From assembly GCA_030407315.1 (NCBI GenBank), contig JALQPE010002104.1, forward strand, positions 1-64,000: a stretch of 64,000 bases of DNA, written 5' to 3'. The position numbers and the translations under genes were made by a program. The stretch is from Asparagopsis taxiformis (Eukaryota; Rhodophyta; Florideophyceae; Bonnemaisoniales; Bonnemaisoniaceae). Shown piece by piece: positions 46,349-56,730 of the stretch. A model generated the notes under the pieces. That model saw only the letters and a list, made by a program, of their open reading frames with translations, was not told the origin of the DNA and searched no databases. The first letter of the stretch is position 1. Every line of letters starts with the position of its first letter.

Positions 46349-49300
46349 CTCCCCCTCTTTGACCTTCTCGATTAATGATTTGGTAGTTACCCCCATAAGT
46401 TCACGAAGCTTGACGAACTGAATCCTTTGCAGAGGCTTAGTGAGGACATCCGCTACCATATCAGATGTTGGACAGTAGTCGATATCGAACATTCCTTCGA
46501 GGAGGCAATCCCGGACAAAGTGATACCGAATGTCGATATGCTTTGTGCGGGTTCCAGAAGCATCGTTCCTAGCCATTTTGATAGATCCTTGATTATCCAC
46601 ATTGATGAGGATAGGATCTGCAGGATTTGTACTGCTGCTGAAACCAACGATGTTTCTCAGCCAGATTGCCTCCTTCACTGCTGCACTGAGAGCCATGTAT
46701 TCGGCTTCTGAGGAAGACTGGGCTACACAGCCTTGCTTACGAGACTTCCAGCTCACCGCTCCTCCAGCCATCTTGAAGACATAGCCACTGGTCGACTTCC
46801 GGTTGATAGTACAACCGCCCCAGTCCGAGTCGCTGTACCCGACTGGTGCAAGTGTTGCTGTAGCTTTATACATCACGCCAAAGTCCCGTGTACCAGCGAT
46901 GTAGCGTAGGACACGTTTAACGGCTACCCAGAGAGCTTTTGTCGGGGCCTCAACGAACTGTGCAAGTCTCCCAACGGCAAATGCGATGTCAGGGCGAGTT
47001 CCCACCGCTAGGTACATCAGGCTGCCAATTGCTCTGCGATAGAGCGTAGAGTCGATGGGCTCAGTTTCTGTATCCGCGACGGAGATCTGAGCTTGCATTG
47101 GCGTAACAACCGGACTTGCATTTTCCATTCCAAACCGTTCCAATACCTTCTCAGCGTAGCGAGACTGGTTCAAGTGTAGCAGTCCTTTCGAGGTGTTGCG
47201 CGCAATCTCTAGTCCAAGACATACCCGAGCTCTACCACAATCCTTCATCTCGAAACGCTTGCTGAACTCTGCTTTCAGCTCATCCAACATATCTCTACTG
47301 CTTGAAGCAAGAAGAATATCGTCGACGTATAGTGCAATGATGATCATAGAGTCGTCACGATACCTGACATAGAAACATGGATCGTACGGAGAGCTCTGGA
47401 AGTCGAGCTGTGAAATGAGAAAGTCATCGATCTTAGCATGCCACTGCCTCGGAGCTTGTTTGAGTCCGTATAGAGCCTTTTGCAGTTTGCAGACATGGTC
47501 TGGATGCTTCGAGTCGATGAATCCCTCCGGCTGCTCCATGAAGATGTCCTGCTCGAGATCTCCGTAGAGAAAGGCTGTTTTGACGTCCATTTGGTCGCAG
47601 TGCAAATCGTGGTGGACAGTGAGCGCAAAGAACATGCGAAGGGTACAGAACTGGACAACGGGGGCATAAGTCTCGGAGTAGTCGATGCCGTACTTCTGCT
47701 GGAATCCTCGAGTTACGAGTCGAGCTTTGTGTTTGATCGAGTGCTCACCAGTTTCACTCACAACATCTTTGCGTTTGAAGACCCACTTCGAAGTGAGGAG
47801 GTTGAGAGCTTCACTGCGGGGGACCAGAATCCAGGTGCTATTTGCTTCGAGGGAATCCATCTCGGACTGAATGGCCTCAATCCAGAGATCTTTTTCCTCC
47901 CCCTTGGTCACCTCAGTGAAGGTAAGAAGATGTTCCGGAGTGGTATCAGCAGTAGTGGAGACAAGGGCAGTTGTTTTCCACCACTCACCCGGAGGTTTAC
48001 GAGATCGAGAAGATTTACGCGGAGCGTTAAGGAGAGACTCATCAGTAGATGCTGAGGGAGTTGGTGGAGGAGATTGAGGTTGTGGAGCGTTGGTGTCAGA
48101 GTCAGAGTCCGAATGGGATGAAGGAGGAGTATCCTGTTTGGTAGAGAGACCAGACTTGCTGTCTCCATCCCATGGCTCAGTATTGGACTCAGGAGCAGCA
48201 TCAACGCTGTTGTAGTCTGTATCAGAAGATGGTAAACGCTTCTTCTGCAGCTCGTCGAACACTACGTCTCGCGACACAACGACCTTTTCATTTGCTGTGT
48301 CCCATAGTTTGTAGGCTTTCTGGGAGCTTGCGTATCCAAGCATAATTGCTTCCTTTGCCCGCAAATCAAGGGTCTGAAGAAGTTTATCAGGCGTTTTGTA
48401 CCAGCATCTACTTCCGAACGTTCGCATATGAGCAATACTCGGTTTCCTACCATACCAGATCTCATACGGAGTATTTCCTGTTGGCAGGGAGCGGCTGGTG
48501 ACACGGTTACGAATGTAGGCAGCACAGGAGAGTGCTTCTGCCCAGAACTCGAATGGGGTGTTGCTGTGATGGAGCATGGCACGAATTTGATCTTTGAGGG
48601 TTCTGTTCATTCTCTCTGCCACACCATTCTGTTGCGGAGTGTATGCGCAGGTGGTCTGACGTTTGATTCCTTGGCTGTCGAGGAAGGAGGTAAAGTCGTT
48701 TGAGAAGAACTCTCCCCCTCCATCCGAGCGTAGTTGGCGGAGTTTACAACCAGTTTGCGTTTCAGCAATGCGCAGGAATCTCTGGAAGGAGTCGAAGCAA
48801 TCGGACTTACGGTGGAGCGGGTATACCGTTAGCCATCGGGACTTGTCATCGATGAATGTCACAAAGTATCGAGCTCCCCCTTTCGAGAGTACTTCCATCG
48901 GCCCTGCCAGATCTGTGTGAACCAACTGGAGTAGCTCAGATGCTCTCGTTTCAGAGAGCTTTGGAATAGCTGCTCGGGGCATTTTGCCGGTTATGCATCC
49001 TTCACATGGGGCACCTGCATCTGATTTCTGAGATTTGATTCGGAGGCCCTTCACGGCAGATAGCTGTTCCATGCGTGAGATACCGGATTTGTTGACATGC
49101 CCGAGCCGCTCGTGCCAGAGCTGTAGCGAGGCCACACAGGCTGTTTGCTGCACATGATCTTTTGGGGCCTCTGACGAGAAGAGATCAATGGCATAGAGTC
49201 CCTTGCTTCTCCGTCCAGTGGCTATCGGTTTGTTGTTCTGAGTCAGGATGACTGTATTGTTATTGAACTGCACCGATATGCCTCGAGTAGTGAGGGTGCT

Positions 49301-50425
49301 GACGGAGATGAGAGAAAATACAAAAGAGGGAACGTGGAGGACGTCACGAAGTATGCACTGTTTTATTTCCCCATATAGAGAGATCATTAAACGAACATCA
49401 CCACGGCCGACTGCCATTGAGGTAGACTTATCTCCCAGAGTTACGGAGAACGGTGTTATTTCCTTATAGGAAACAAACATGGAGCGATCGAAGGTCATGT
49501 GAGAGGTGGCAGCAGAGTCTATGTACCAAGTTGATGTATGAAGAGATCCAGGAGTAGTTGACATGAGGCAAACATACTCTTTCTCTTCATCATTATGGAA
49601 AGTAGACGCGGAAACAGAGTTTGATGGAGGATTGCCTTCTGAATCGGTGAGAGTAACCATGGCAGAAGGTTTAGACCGTGCAGGCCGAGAGCGGGATGGA
49701 CGGCCATACTTTTGCCAACAATACGGTTCAGTGTGGTTGGTACGACCGCAATGAGTGCATTTCTTTCGGTTACTGCCGGGCTGTTTCCCAGACCTGGATA
49801 ATAATGCAGCTGAGTCAGAAGAAGAGCTTCCAGGTTTCAAAATAGAAGCTCTACGTTCCTCCTGAAGAAGGAGACTTCGGACTTTGTCGAAGGTGAATGT
49901 AGGATCCTCATCACCTATAGCATCAAGAGCAGTAATGAGTGTCTGGAAGGAAGAAGGAAGGCCATTGAGGACAGCCATAGCCATTTCCTTGTCGTCGATG
50001 ATCACGCCCATAGAGCTGAGGACCGAGGCCATCTGTCGAACACGATTAATGTAGACGAGCATCTGTTCACCGGGCTTCATAGTGGCAGTATAGAAATCAC
50101 GCCTTGCAGCTAGTTTGTTTAGGAGAGTGTGCCTTTGGTGCACGTTACAGATCTCCTGCCACATTTCCAGAGCAGTAGTGGTGTGTGAGACGTTCTTGAG
50201 CATCTCATCAGACAACGTGATCCCGATGGTCATCCGAGCAGTTTTGTCTTTGCGAAGCCACTTGGACAGTGCTTCCTGTTCTGCCGGGCGTGGAGGACGT
50301 AGGTCAGGATCGATCATTTCGTCCACCTCGCGGTGTCCGAGGATGAGCTCCATCTTTTGCTTCCATGAGTGGAAGTTGGAGTAGTCCAGCTTTTCAATGC
50401 GAATGCCGGATGAAGTGCTCTCCAT
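46343..50425 (-). CDS. Copia gag-pol polyprotein, element 2
   Basis: A 1360-residue intact frame, close relative of 24188-28264. The Gag start is KLDYSNFHSWKQKME and the CCHC knuckle CTHCGRTNHTEPYC. The protease has WYIDSAATSHM. The integrase has LWHERLGHVNKSG, CEGCITGK, HTDLAGP, LRSDGGGEF and PQQNGVAERMNR. RT has QMDVKTAFLYGDL, LYGLKQAPRQW and LYVDDILLAS. RNase H has YSDSDWGGC and SSSEAEYMAL. The protease-to-integrase linker and the Ser/Pro-rich stretch before RT differ most from element 1. The stop lies just inside the 3' LTR. Confidence 0.95.
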   Translation of the reverse strand: MESTSSGIRIEKLDYSNFHSWKQKMELILGHREVDEMIDPDLRPPRPAEQEALSKWLRKDKTARMTIGITLSDEMLKNVSHTTTALEMWQEICNVHQRHTLLNKLAARRDFYTATMKPGEQMLVYINRVRQMASVLSSMGVIIDDKEMAMAVLNGLPSSFQTLITALDAIGDEDPTFTFDKVRSLLLQEERRASILKPGSSSSDSAALLSRSGKQPGSNRKKCTHCGRTNHTEPYCWQKYGRPSRSRPARSKPSAMVTLTDSEGNPPSNSVSASTFHNDEEKEYVCLMSTTPGSLHTSTWYIDSAATSHMTFDRSMFVSYKEITPFSVTLGDKSTSMAVGRGDVRLMISLYGEIKQCILRDVLHVPSFVFSLISVSTLTTRGISVQFNNNTVILTQNNKPIATGRRSKGLYAIDLFSSEAPKDHVQQTACVASLQLWHERLGHVNKSGISRMEQLSAVKGLRIKSQKSDAGAPCEGCITGKMPRAAIPKLSETRASELLQLVHTDLAGPMEVLSKGGARYFVTFIDDKSRWLTVYPLHRKSDCFDSFQRFLRIAETQTGCKLRQLRSDGGGEFFSNDFTSFLDSQGIKRQTTCAYTPQQNGVAERMNRTLKDQIRAMLHHSNTPFEFWAEALSCAAYIRNRVTSRSLPTGNTPYEIWYGRKPSIAHMRTFGSRCWYKTPDKLLQTLDLRAKEAIMLGYASSQKAYKLWDTANEKVVVSRDVVFDELQKKRLPSSDTDYNSVDAAPESNTEPWDGDSKSGLSTKQDTPPSSHSDSDSDTNAPQPQSPPPTPSASTDESLLNAPRKSSRSRKPPGEWWKTTALVSTTADTTPEHLLTFTEVTKGEEKDLWIEAIQSEMDSLEANSTWILVPRSEALNLLTSKWVFKRKDVVSETGEHSIKHKARLVTRGFQQKYGIDYSETYAPVVQFCTLRMFFALTVHHDLHCDQMDVKTAFLYGDLEQDIFMEQPEGFIDSKHPDHVCKLQKALYGLKQAPRQWHAKIDDFLISQLDFQSSPYDPCFYVRYRDDSMIIIALYVDDILLASSSRDMLDELKAEFSKRFEMKDCGRARVCLGLEIARNTSKGLLHLNQSRYAEKVLERFGMENASPVVTPMQAQISVADTETEPIDSTLYRRAIGSLMYLAVGTRPDIAFAVGRLAQFVEAPTKALWVAVKRVLRYIAGTRDFGVMYKATATLAPVGYSDSDWGGCTINRKSTSGYVFKMAGGAVSWKSRKQGCVAQSSSEAEYMALSAAVKEAIWLRNIVGFSSSTNPADPILINVDNQGSIKMARNDASGTRTKHIDIRYHFVRDCLLEGMFDIDYCPTSDMVADVLTKPLQRIQFVKLRELMGVTTKSLIEKVKEGEC

Positions 50426-50609
50426 GGCTCTGTATTATGTCTTATCTGTTCGACCCTTCCCAAGTGGACAACCGATAGTCGTCTAGGACCAAGCTGGGAT
50501 CTATAGGATAGAGACTTTTAGCTAAGAGCAAGATGAGTGGAGAACAAGAAAACAAGGTTTATCAAAGAGAAATCAGCTAGATTTCTATTGTGTCTAGAGA
50601 AGAGGAGTA

Positions 50610-51029
50610 CTACTTATCGGAGGAGGAAGAAGCCTTAGAGGCTTTAGCGGCTTTGAGAGTCTTCTCGATGCCACGGTGGCGACTACCGCGGAGGTGGTTG
50701 TCGAACTCGCTCTGGGTGCGAACGATGACACCGCAGGGCTTGCAGACCTTGAGACCACCTTCCTTGAGGCGTTCGATAGTCTTCTTATGTCTAGAGCCGC
50801 TGAAGTGTGCGACTCTAGACTCGGCGGAGTTGAGAAAGACGTTGCAGTGATGGCACCTCGAGCGGTTTGCCTTCTTGTGAGCGGCGTACTTCTTCTTGTT
50901 ATCCCTCCTTTCGGCGATGCTGTAGGCTTTGCGGAAGACCCGGTCTTGAAGAGACTCCCCCTCGCGACGAAGCCTGGGAGGCTGCTCGTCGGTGCGCGGT
51001 TCCACGCGGTCTTCGTCACTGCTAGACAC
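50610..51029 (-). CDS. Extra copia ORF: double U1-type zinc-finger protein (element 2)
   Basis: A homologue of 28448-28870 in the same position. Fingers are CHHCNVFLNSAESRVAHFSG + SRHKK and CKPCGVIVRTQSEFDNHLRG + SRHRG, followed by a Lys/Ala/Ser tail. The shared upstream part is RLRREGESL.DRVFRKAYSI. It again starts at TCTCTGCAG|TGTCTAGC, a likely 3' splice site, with CCACAA|GTAAGT upstream as a possible 5' site. Amino-acid identity stays high while many third positions differ, which points to selection on the protein. Confidence 0.8.
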   Translation of the reverse strand: MSSSDEDRVEPRTDEQPPRLRREGESLQDRVFRKAYSIAERRDNKKKYAAHKKANRSRCHHCNVFLNSAESRVAHFSGSRHKKTIERLKEGGLKVCKPCGVIVRTQSEFDNHLRGSRHRGIEKTLKAAKASKASSSSDK

Positions 51030-51301
51030 TGCAGAGAGAAGAGAACAAGAGAGTTAGAAGTTATACCGATCAATACTAAGGTCTAAACCTTGAAATAGAC
51101 CGAAAGGTGAAAGGTATAAACTTACTTGTGGAAACAGTTGACAATAAAACCAAACGTTTGATGAGTTTATTCGGTGATATGTAAAGGCTATAACGCTATA
51201 CCGATCAGGACAAGGTCACTGTCTTACAAGAGCAGGACCGAGTTGAGAAAGGTATAGACTAGCCAATATAAAAGCAAAGGTCGATTCCAGTAATTGGGCC
51301 T

Positions 51302-51390
51302 TGAATGGCCCGGTAGCCGAGTCGGTTGGACGGTCCACGGCGATGTATAGATCCTTGGTTCAAACCCCAGCAACGACGCTGGCCAAACTT
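51302..51390 (+). ncRNA. tRNA-like segment, antisense to copia 2
   Basis: Plus strand GGTAGCCGAGTCGGTTGGACGG resembles a Leu/Ser-type A box and TTGGTTCAAACCCC a B box, with T5 at 51387-51391. The T-stem CTTGG/CCCAG has one mismatch; GGCC at both ends could form a short acceptor. It sits at the same place as 29130-29228 in element 1 but looks derived from another tRNA. Confidence 0.45.
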
Positions 51391-51769
51391 TTTCTTACGC
51401 GAACCCCAGATAAAAGAATGATGTCACCTGATGACGATGACCCGGAAACGGATGGCAAGATGACAGAGTGTCAGTGTGACACAGTGTGGATGACAGGATG
51501 TCAGTGTCAGTGACAGGATGACACAGTGTCGGCGCGGAGCGGCGACAGAGGTGCGCGGCGGCGACAGAGGTGCGCGGCGATCGTCGGGGGAACGTGGAGG
51601 AGACGCCCAGCAAGACCGCGGAAGCGCGGGAAGGCGCAGAACGGAAGAAAAGCGAGTAGACGAAGAGAAGAGAGAACGAGGCGAGAACGAGACGAAATAG
51701 GTAAGAGAACGCCGACGCAAACGACGCACTTACCGAAGCGCTAGACAATAAGAAACGACCCGAGCGAGC

Positions 51770-51786
51770 GCGCTGGGCCCATAACC
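51770..51786 (-). other. Primer-binding site of copia 2: initiator tRNA-Met internal match
   Basis: Plus strand GCGCTGGGCCCATAACC directly abuts the 5' LTR, the same anticodon-arm sequence as in element 1. Confidence 0.8.
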
Positions 51787-52274
51787 TGTTGAAACGAATT
51801 GGTCGCTTACCGAGCGTTTACTGAATCTGCGAGCTCACTACATAATTTGTATTCTCGCCGAGGTGCGCCGGCGGTGCTAAGGACAGCCTGTTCAAGGCTG
51901 CTCCAGACAGACTGTCACTGACAGTCTGTCCTAGCAAGCACCCGCTGCCAATCTGGTACACGTGGGCTTCTCTATCATATCATCCACACGTGTACACTTA
52001 TCATAACATTTTCCCTCTGCCATGATGGCAACCCATCTTGGCATTTCTAATTACTAATTGAAACTATGACAAACAAATTGAAACTTCAGACGCTAATATC
52101 TCCATGAAGAAAGGTCGTAGAAGCTTCGGAGAAGTTGCTACCCGACTAATTCGGGCACGCTGAACACGATGAGATAGGTTTCAGAGCGCTCAGACCACTC
52201 CTTCATAGAGAAATCGAGGGTCAAAGTTTTCTCACGTAATTGAGCCCCTCAGGGCCAATTCCAGTGCTTCAACA
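51787..52274 (-). repeat. 5' LTR of copia element 2
   Basis: Same 488 bp as 45861-46348; flanked on the right by GGGGC and the chromovirus RNase H coding. Confidence 0.95.
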
Positions 52275-52950
52275 GGGGCGATAGACTATGGTGTAGTCAA
52301 ACTCTGAAAGGCGGAGTCGCCAACGGCAAAGGCGCCCGGATGGGTCGGTGATGTTCATCAGCCAACGCAACGCGTTATGATCGGATCGTACCACAAACTT
52401 TGTTTGCTCAAGGTATGGTCTGAGGGTAGTGACTGCCCATACTACAGCGAGACACTCGCGCTCTGTCGGAGAATATCCCCGTTCGGGTTTGGTTAAGGTC
52501 CGCGACCAGTATCCTACAGGTCGATAGTCGTCGTCATCCTGCTGTTGCAACAGCGCACACCCTCTCTGATACGCAGAAGCGTCCGTGTCTACGATGTAGG
52601 GTTTACCCACTCTTGGCAGAGCCAATATTGGTGGTTGCACCAAGGATTCCTTGAGTTGTTCAAACGCGTGGCGTTGTTCCTCTGTTGGAGGCATTGAACC
52701 GAAGCTCGGTAGGTTTTCCTTAGTCAACATCGCGTTGAGGGGGTGGGAGATATCCGCGTACCCCTTCACGAAACGGCGGAAGACCCCGCAGCTCCCGAGG
52801 AAAGAACGCATTTGCGTAGGTGTGGTCGGAAAAGTTGCTTTCGCAATAGCGTCCGTTGCCGTTTGGGCGACCGCCAGCTTACCTGGCATAACCACATGTC
52901 CAAGGTAATCTACCTTCGCTTCGAAGAAGTGGCACTTGGCCAGTTTTAGG
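52275..52950 (-). pseudogene. Chromovirus RT C-terminus and RNase H (inner element)
   Basis: The frame to 52895 reads VMPGKLAVAQT, FLGSCGVFRRFVKGYADI, IVDTDASAYQRGCALLQQQ (first RNase H Asp), ERECLAVVWAV and VVRSDHNALRWLM, ending YTIVYRP at the copia insertion. The upstream LAKCHFFEAKVDYLGH is in frame to about 52950. There a 1-bp shift in a G-run (AGGCAGGGG) separates it from the RT core. Confidence 0.85.
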
Positions 52951-53651
52951 TTACCCCTGCCTTCCTCAACAGTGTGAGTACCTGATCCACCTGATGAAGG
53001 TGTTCTTCCTCACTCCGTGAGAAGACGATGACGTCGTCAAGATAGATGAGACAAGTTTGCCAGCGTACGATGCTTAAGATAATATCGATAGCACGTTGGA
53101 ACGTGGCGGGCGCATTCCTTCAGCCCGAAGGGCAATCGTTTAAATCGATATGTTCCAAGGTGCGATGTAAAGGCCGTCTTATCCCGATCCTCGGAGGCAA
53201 CGGGAATCTGCCAATAGCCTGAGTTACAATCAAGCGTGGTGAACACGCGTGCATCTCCTAAGGAGTCTATACAATCGTCCATACGAGGCAACGGATAAGC
53301 ATCCGAGATGGTGATGTCGTTGAGACGTCGATAGTCAACGCAGAAGCGTAGCTTACCATCCTTCTTGGGTACCAAGACAACTGGGCTAGCCCACTCAGAA
53401 TTCGAGGGTTCGATGACCCCTTTCTCTAGCATGGAGATGATCTCCTTACTTGCTAGCTCCCTTCTCAAGGGTCCCATCCGGTAGGGTTGCTGTCGACGAG
53501 GTCGACTTCCTTCGATTACATCGATCCGATGCTCGGTTGCTTTAATGTCTCCAAGAGACCCGTCCCACATGGACTCATGCTGCGATAGCATCGCTAGAAT
53601 TTTCTCCTTCAACTGCGGTTGCTGAAGGTGTTCCAAGGATACATCCTCCCG
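52950..53651 (-). pseudogene. Chromovirus reverse transcriptase core with frameshifts (inner element)
   Basis: The 53037-53636 frame has PVVLVPKKDGKLRFCVDYRRL, TLDCNSGYWQIPV and RLPFGLK, after which a 1-bp shift near 53117 moves coding to NAPATFQRAIDII and the catalytic YLDDVIVF at about 53030. A second shift lies near 52950. It is separated from protease by an in-frame TGA at 53652-53654. The fingers-palm order is that of Ty3/gypsy RT. Confidence 0.85.
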
Positions 53652-54668
53652 TCATTGCGGATTCTCTTTCTCCTTGGTTCCCGTCGCCGGGTTGGTCAGA
53701 CTGATGATACGGTCTGTACCGGAAGAGGATAACTCACTGGGGAGCTTTCGATCGGCTGTGCCGGGTGCTCGACGAGCAATACCAACAACCGTCCCCTTCG
53801 GGAGGTATCTCCCTGCTGACCCAAAATTCGTTAGAATAACAGTGAAGACTGTTCGAGGAATGATTTCGGCAATGCCGTTCGGCATTGAGATCCGCTGTCG
53901 GTGGAAAAGTTTTCCCTTCGCCTCGAGGAGGCTTAGTCCGCCCCCAGCACAGACAACCGATGCGGTTACTTGACTCATGGGGGGAAGGTTGATTTCTCTT
54001 GCTAGCCGGATCCTGTTGGACTGGTGGTCCAAGTCAGTACCCTGCGAAGGGCTTGAATCATGTATATAGCAAGAAGAAGAAGAGTTGTTCATTTTACTCA
54101 CATTCTGCATAAGCAGTATGGCTATCGAGCCACCATCATGCACATCAATGCGCTGAGCGCGGCATCGAATTGCCTCTACATGCGAGTTCATGATACCTGT
54201 TCCCAGGATAACTGGTACTGCCAGCTTAGGGGCTACAAAGAATTCTGCGTCCAGAAGCTTTCGGCCTAGCTGTATTAGCAGCTTGATTCTTCCCGTTATC
54301 CTGAGAGGATTACCATTGGCGTCTGCCAGTTGAGGGATATTCCCGGTCTGCGCGGCATAGGCCTTCCACCCCTTTGGTAAGGTTGCTTCTTGGACGACCG
54401 AAGGACCGGAACCGGTGTCCATAACCATACGCATGGGCGTTAGAAGTGTCTCGGAAATTCCGATCGAACCTAAAACCACGTAGTGGGCTGCCTTCAAGAG
54501 ACATGCAGCCTTTGGCTGAGAGGGGAGGGGATAAGGGATATCCCCGGTTGGTGTCTGGGTAGGACGGTTCAACCGTTTTGGTTTCTTCGTTCCACCCTGT
54601 GGAGGTGTAGATGGTGCGATATCCACCCCACAGCGAAGCTGTTCCACCCCCTGGCGGGAGCGCGACAC
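53652..54668 (-). CDS. Chromovirus aspartic protease region (inner element)
   Basis: A 338-residue frame. The retropepsin active site is RMVMDTGSGPSVV (DTG) and the flap/ILG part is VPVILGTGIM. Downstream is a second region (LPPMSQVTASVV, RYLPKGTVVGIA) seen in many chromovirus pol proteins between protease and RT. It reads straight into RT except for one TGA. Confidence 0.8.
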   Translation of the reverse strand: MSRSRQGVEQLRCGVDIAPSTPPQGGTKKPKRLNRPTQTPTGDIPYPLPSQPKAACLLKAAHYVVLGSIGISETLLTPMRMVMDTGSGPSVVQEATLPKGWKAYAAQTGNIPQLADANGNPLRITGRIKLLIQLGRKLLDAEFFVAPKLAVPVILGTGIMNSHVEAIRCRAQRIDVHDGGSIAILLMQNVSKMNNSSSSCYIHDSSPSQGTDLDHQSNRIRLAREINLPPMSQVTASVVCAGGGLSLLEAKGKLFHRQRISMPNGIAEIIPRTVFTVILTNFGSAGRYLPKGTVVGIARRAPGTADRKLPSELSSSGTDRIISLTNPATGTKEKENPQ

Positions 54669-54856
54669 CTCACTCCCCCCGGTTAGTTTTCCGACGAAGT
54701 GTCGGATGTTTCCTCTGAGGATGCTAGAGCATCAACTGCGGTTTCTTCCGAACGAGAAGGACCAATACTCCGTTGCAATCCGGAAGCAAGATTTGTTAGT
54801 TCCACGACGTTATCGTCCTCGGCAAACGCGACCATTCGCGGAAACGGTTTCTGCCG

Positions 54857-56617
54857 TTAGAGAACTGTTTTAGCAGGGACCTGCTTCTTCTTGAACTTGT
54901 CGAATTGCCGTTGCTGGCGGCGCATGACTTGTTCCGGCTCTTGCTGGTATGCATAGTTCGCGAAAGCGAAATACATTCCCACGGAACGGGAGAGGTACGG
55001 GCATGTGTACAGCACGTGACCGGGTTGCCGGCATCCGGAGCAGCGCCAATTGACCGCTCCCTTCGGAATCATGGATTCGGCAAGACTCACATGTTCCTCT
55101 GTGAGGGGCGGTACCTCCATCGGCGGTGTCTCCGCGTTCGGTCCCACGGTCAGTGGTTGTAACGTCTGCGACGTAGACATTTCTCTCCTCATTCCGAGGT
55201 CTTCATTAGCCATGGTAGCTAATAACGCTTTGCGTTTCCTTTCGGCAAGCTCCCTACTAGGGTACATCTTGGGCTTAGCCGTGTCGGCTGTGGTGGCTCT
55301 TAAGGAATCTCCGAGTCCTTTAGCCAAATTGCGTACCGCAAGGAAGTCTTCGCCGTCTCGGCCAACAGTCACCTTAACGGTGTCTTTTACCCCCGGGCGT
55401 AGCCCTTTGAGGTAATAGTTTACCAAGTCTCTCTCAGAGAAAACATTAGCACACTACAGTGCGGCCTCTTGCAGTCTATCGGCGTATTCTGCCTCATCTT
55501 CGTGAGGTTCTTGTTTAATACGCGTGACCGCGTCGTAGGCGTCAGCCAAAACTGTATCCGTTGCATAACGAGAAAGTAAAGCATGGACGGCCTGTGGCCA
55601 CGTTATCTGCTGGTGCAGTTGATTTAGCAACTTCCTTTTCCGAGATTCGGACGCGATCAATCGTTGCGCATCTCCTTCAAGGAAATAACGTAGCAACTTT
55701 GTTGCTATGCCTTCTGATACTCCGCAGGAGTCACAAGCATCTTGGTACTCCGCAAGGAATCGAAGTATATCGATGGGTTGCGTTCCATCGAACGGCGTCA
55801 AGGACGCATTGAAGTTCCGGATCTTTTCCGTTATCTTGTAGAGACTTCTACTCTTTCCGTTCGGAGCTTCTGTCGATGACGACTTGTCTTGTAACCGGTA
55901 ATACCGGTAGGATACTACACGATCGAACGCGGGTTCGCGGGCTCTTAAAGGAGTTAAGCCTGGTTCCAGGGGTCCTTCTTCTGTTTCGAATGGATTCGAA
56001 GGTGTATCACCAAACCCAAAGACTGGGTCACCCACGTTGGGATTTCGACTTGGTACCGGGCGGGCGAGAGACTCGCTGAGTAAATCCACTCGATCCGACA
56101 AACGTCTGGTGACGTCAACGACCTTGTCGAGCTTCTCGGCTTCCACAGCTACGCTGTTCTCGGCAGTGCCGTCTTGTTGATTCCACAGCCCTTGGTGCTG
56201 ATGATCGGAAGAAGAACTAGCGTAGCTTCTCCTTTGTAGGTCGGTGACCTTCTTCTCAAGCCGGATAACCCGTTGTAGAAAATCCACACGGATAGACTTC
56301 CACGTTCCCGAGAAGACTTCTACTTCTTTCTCATCTACCACTTCGTGGCAAATAGCTTTTAGCTTGGGTGCAAGCAAATCAATCGTGTGATCCACGAGAG
56401 TTGAGACGAGATCGCCGTGTCTATCATCGAGGGTGTCCTCAACAGCTTGGCTGATCTCGTCGCGCATCTCTTTCAATTTATCATTGAGAATCTTGTCTGC
56501 ATGTTCATGCATAAGTCGGAAGACTCCTTCCTCAGTGACGAATTCTTGGGTTGAACCTCCCCCGATGGGGTCTGACTCGGAGTCAGAATGTTCCGGAGAC
56601 TTGTCCGATGGCATCAC
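54857..56617 (-). pseudogene. Chromovirus gag with one in-frame TAG (inner element)
   Basis: ATG at 56617 (MMPSDKSPEHSDSES). An acidic, coiled-coil-rich start is followed by a capsid-like part (FNASLTPFDGTQPIDILRFLAEY, LLRYFLEGDAQRL). TAG at 55454-55456 interrupts EAAL / CANVFSERDLVNYYLKGL, then the frame is open again to a CCHC knuckle, WRCSGCRQPGHVLYTCPYL (CX2CX4HX4C). After TAA at 54857 the same frame stays open for about 60 codons, so more than one nonsense change may have occurred. Confidence 0.85.
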
Positions 56618-56730
56618 TTCTACTCTTGTTCAATGAGCTCACGTCTCACGACGAGTCTACTCTTCTTGAGTGGTTTCGGTGTGTCGCCGGTCGGCTGAGA
56701 TGTCGGTAAGATTCTAGGTCGAGAGACCAA
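56618..56730 (-). other. Inner chromovirus leader with primer-binding site
   Basis: Directly inside the 5' LTR the element strand reads TTGGTCTCTCGACC, starting TGG as expected for pairing with a tRNA 3' CCA end. The tRNA itself is not identified. The rest is a short untranslated leader. Confidence 0.6.

Larger units (their letters stand above)
45861..52274 (-). mobile_element. Complete Ty1/copia retrotransposon 2, nested in the inner chromovirus
   Basis: 6414 bp. LTRs 45861-46348 and 51787-52274 (488 bp each, no difference seen). Target duplication GGGGC at 45856-45860 and 52275-52279. Layout is the same as element 1: 5' LTR on the right, initiator tRNA-Met internal primer match, leader with an antisense tRNA-like segment, double zinc-finger ORF, gag-pol, polypurine tract, 3' LTR. 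It is the youngest layer here, since it cuts the inner chromovirus pol. Confidence 0.95.
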
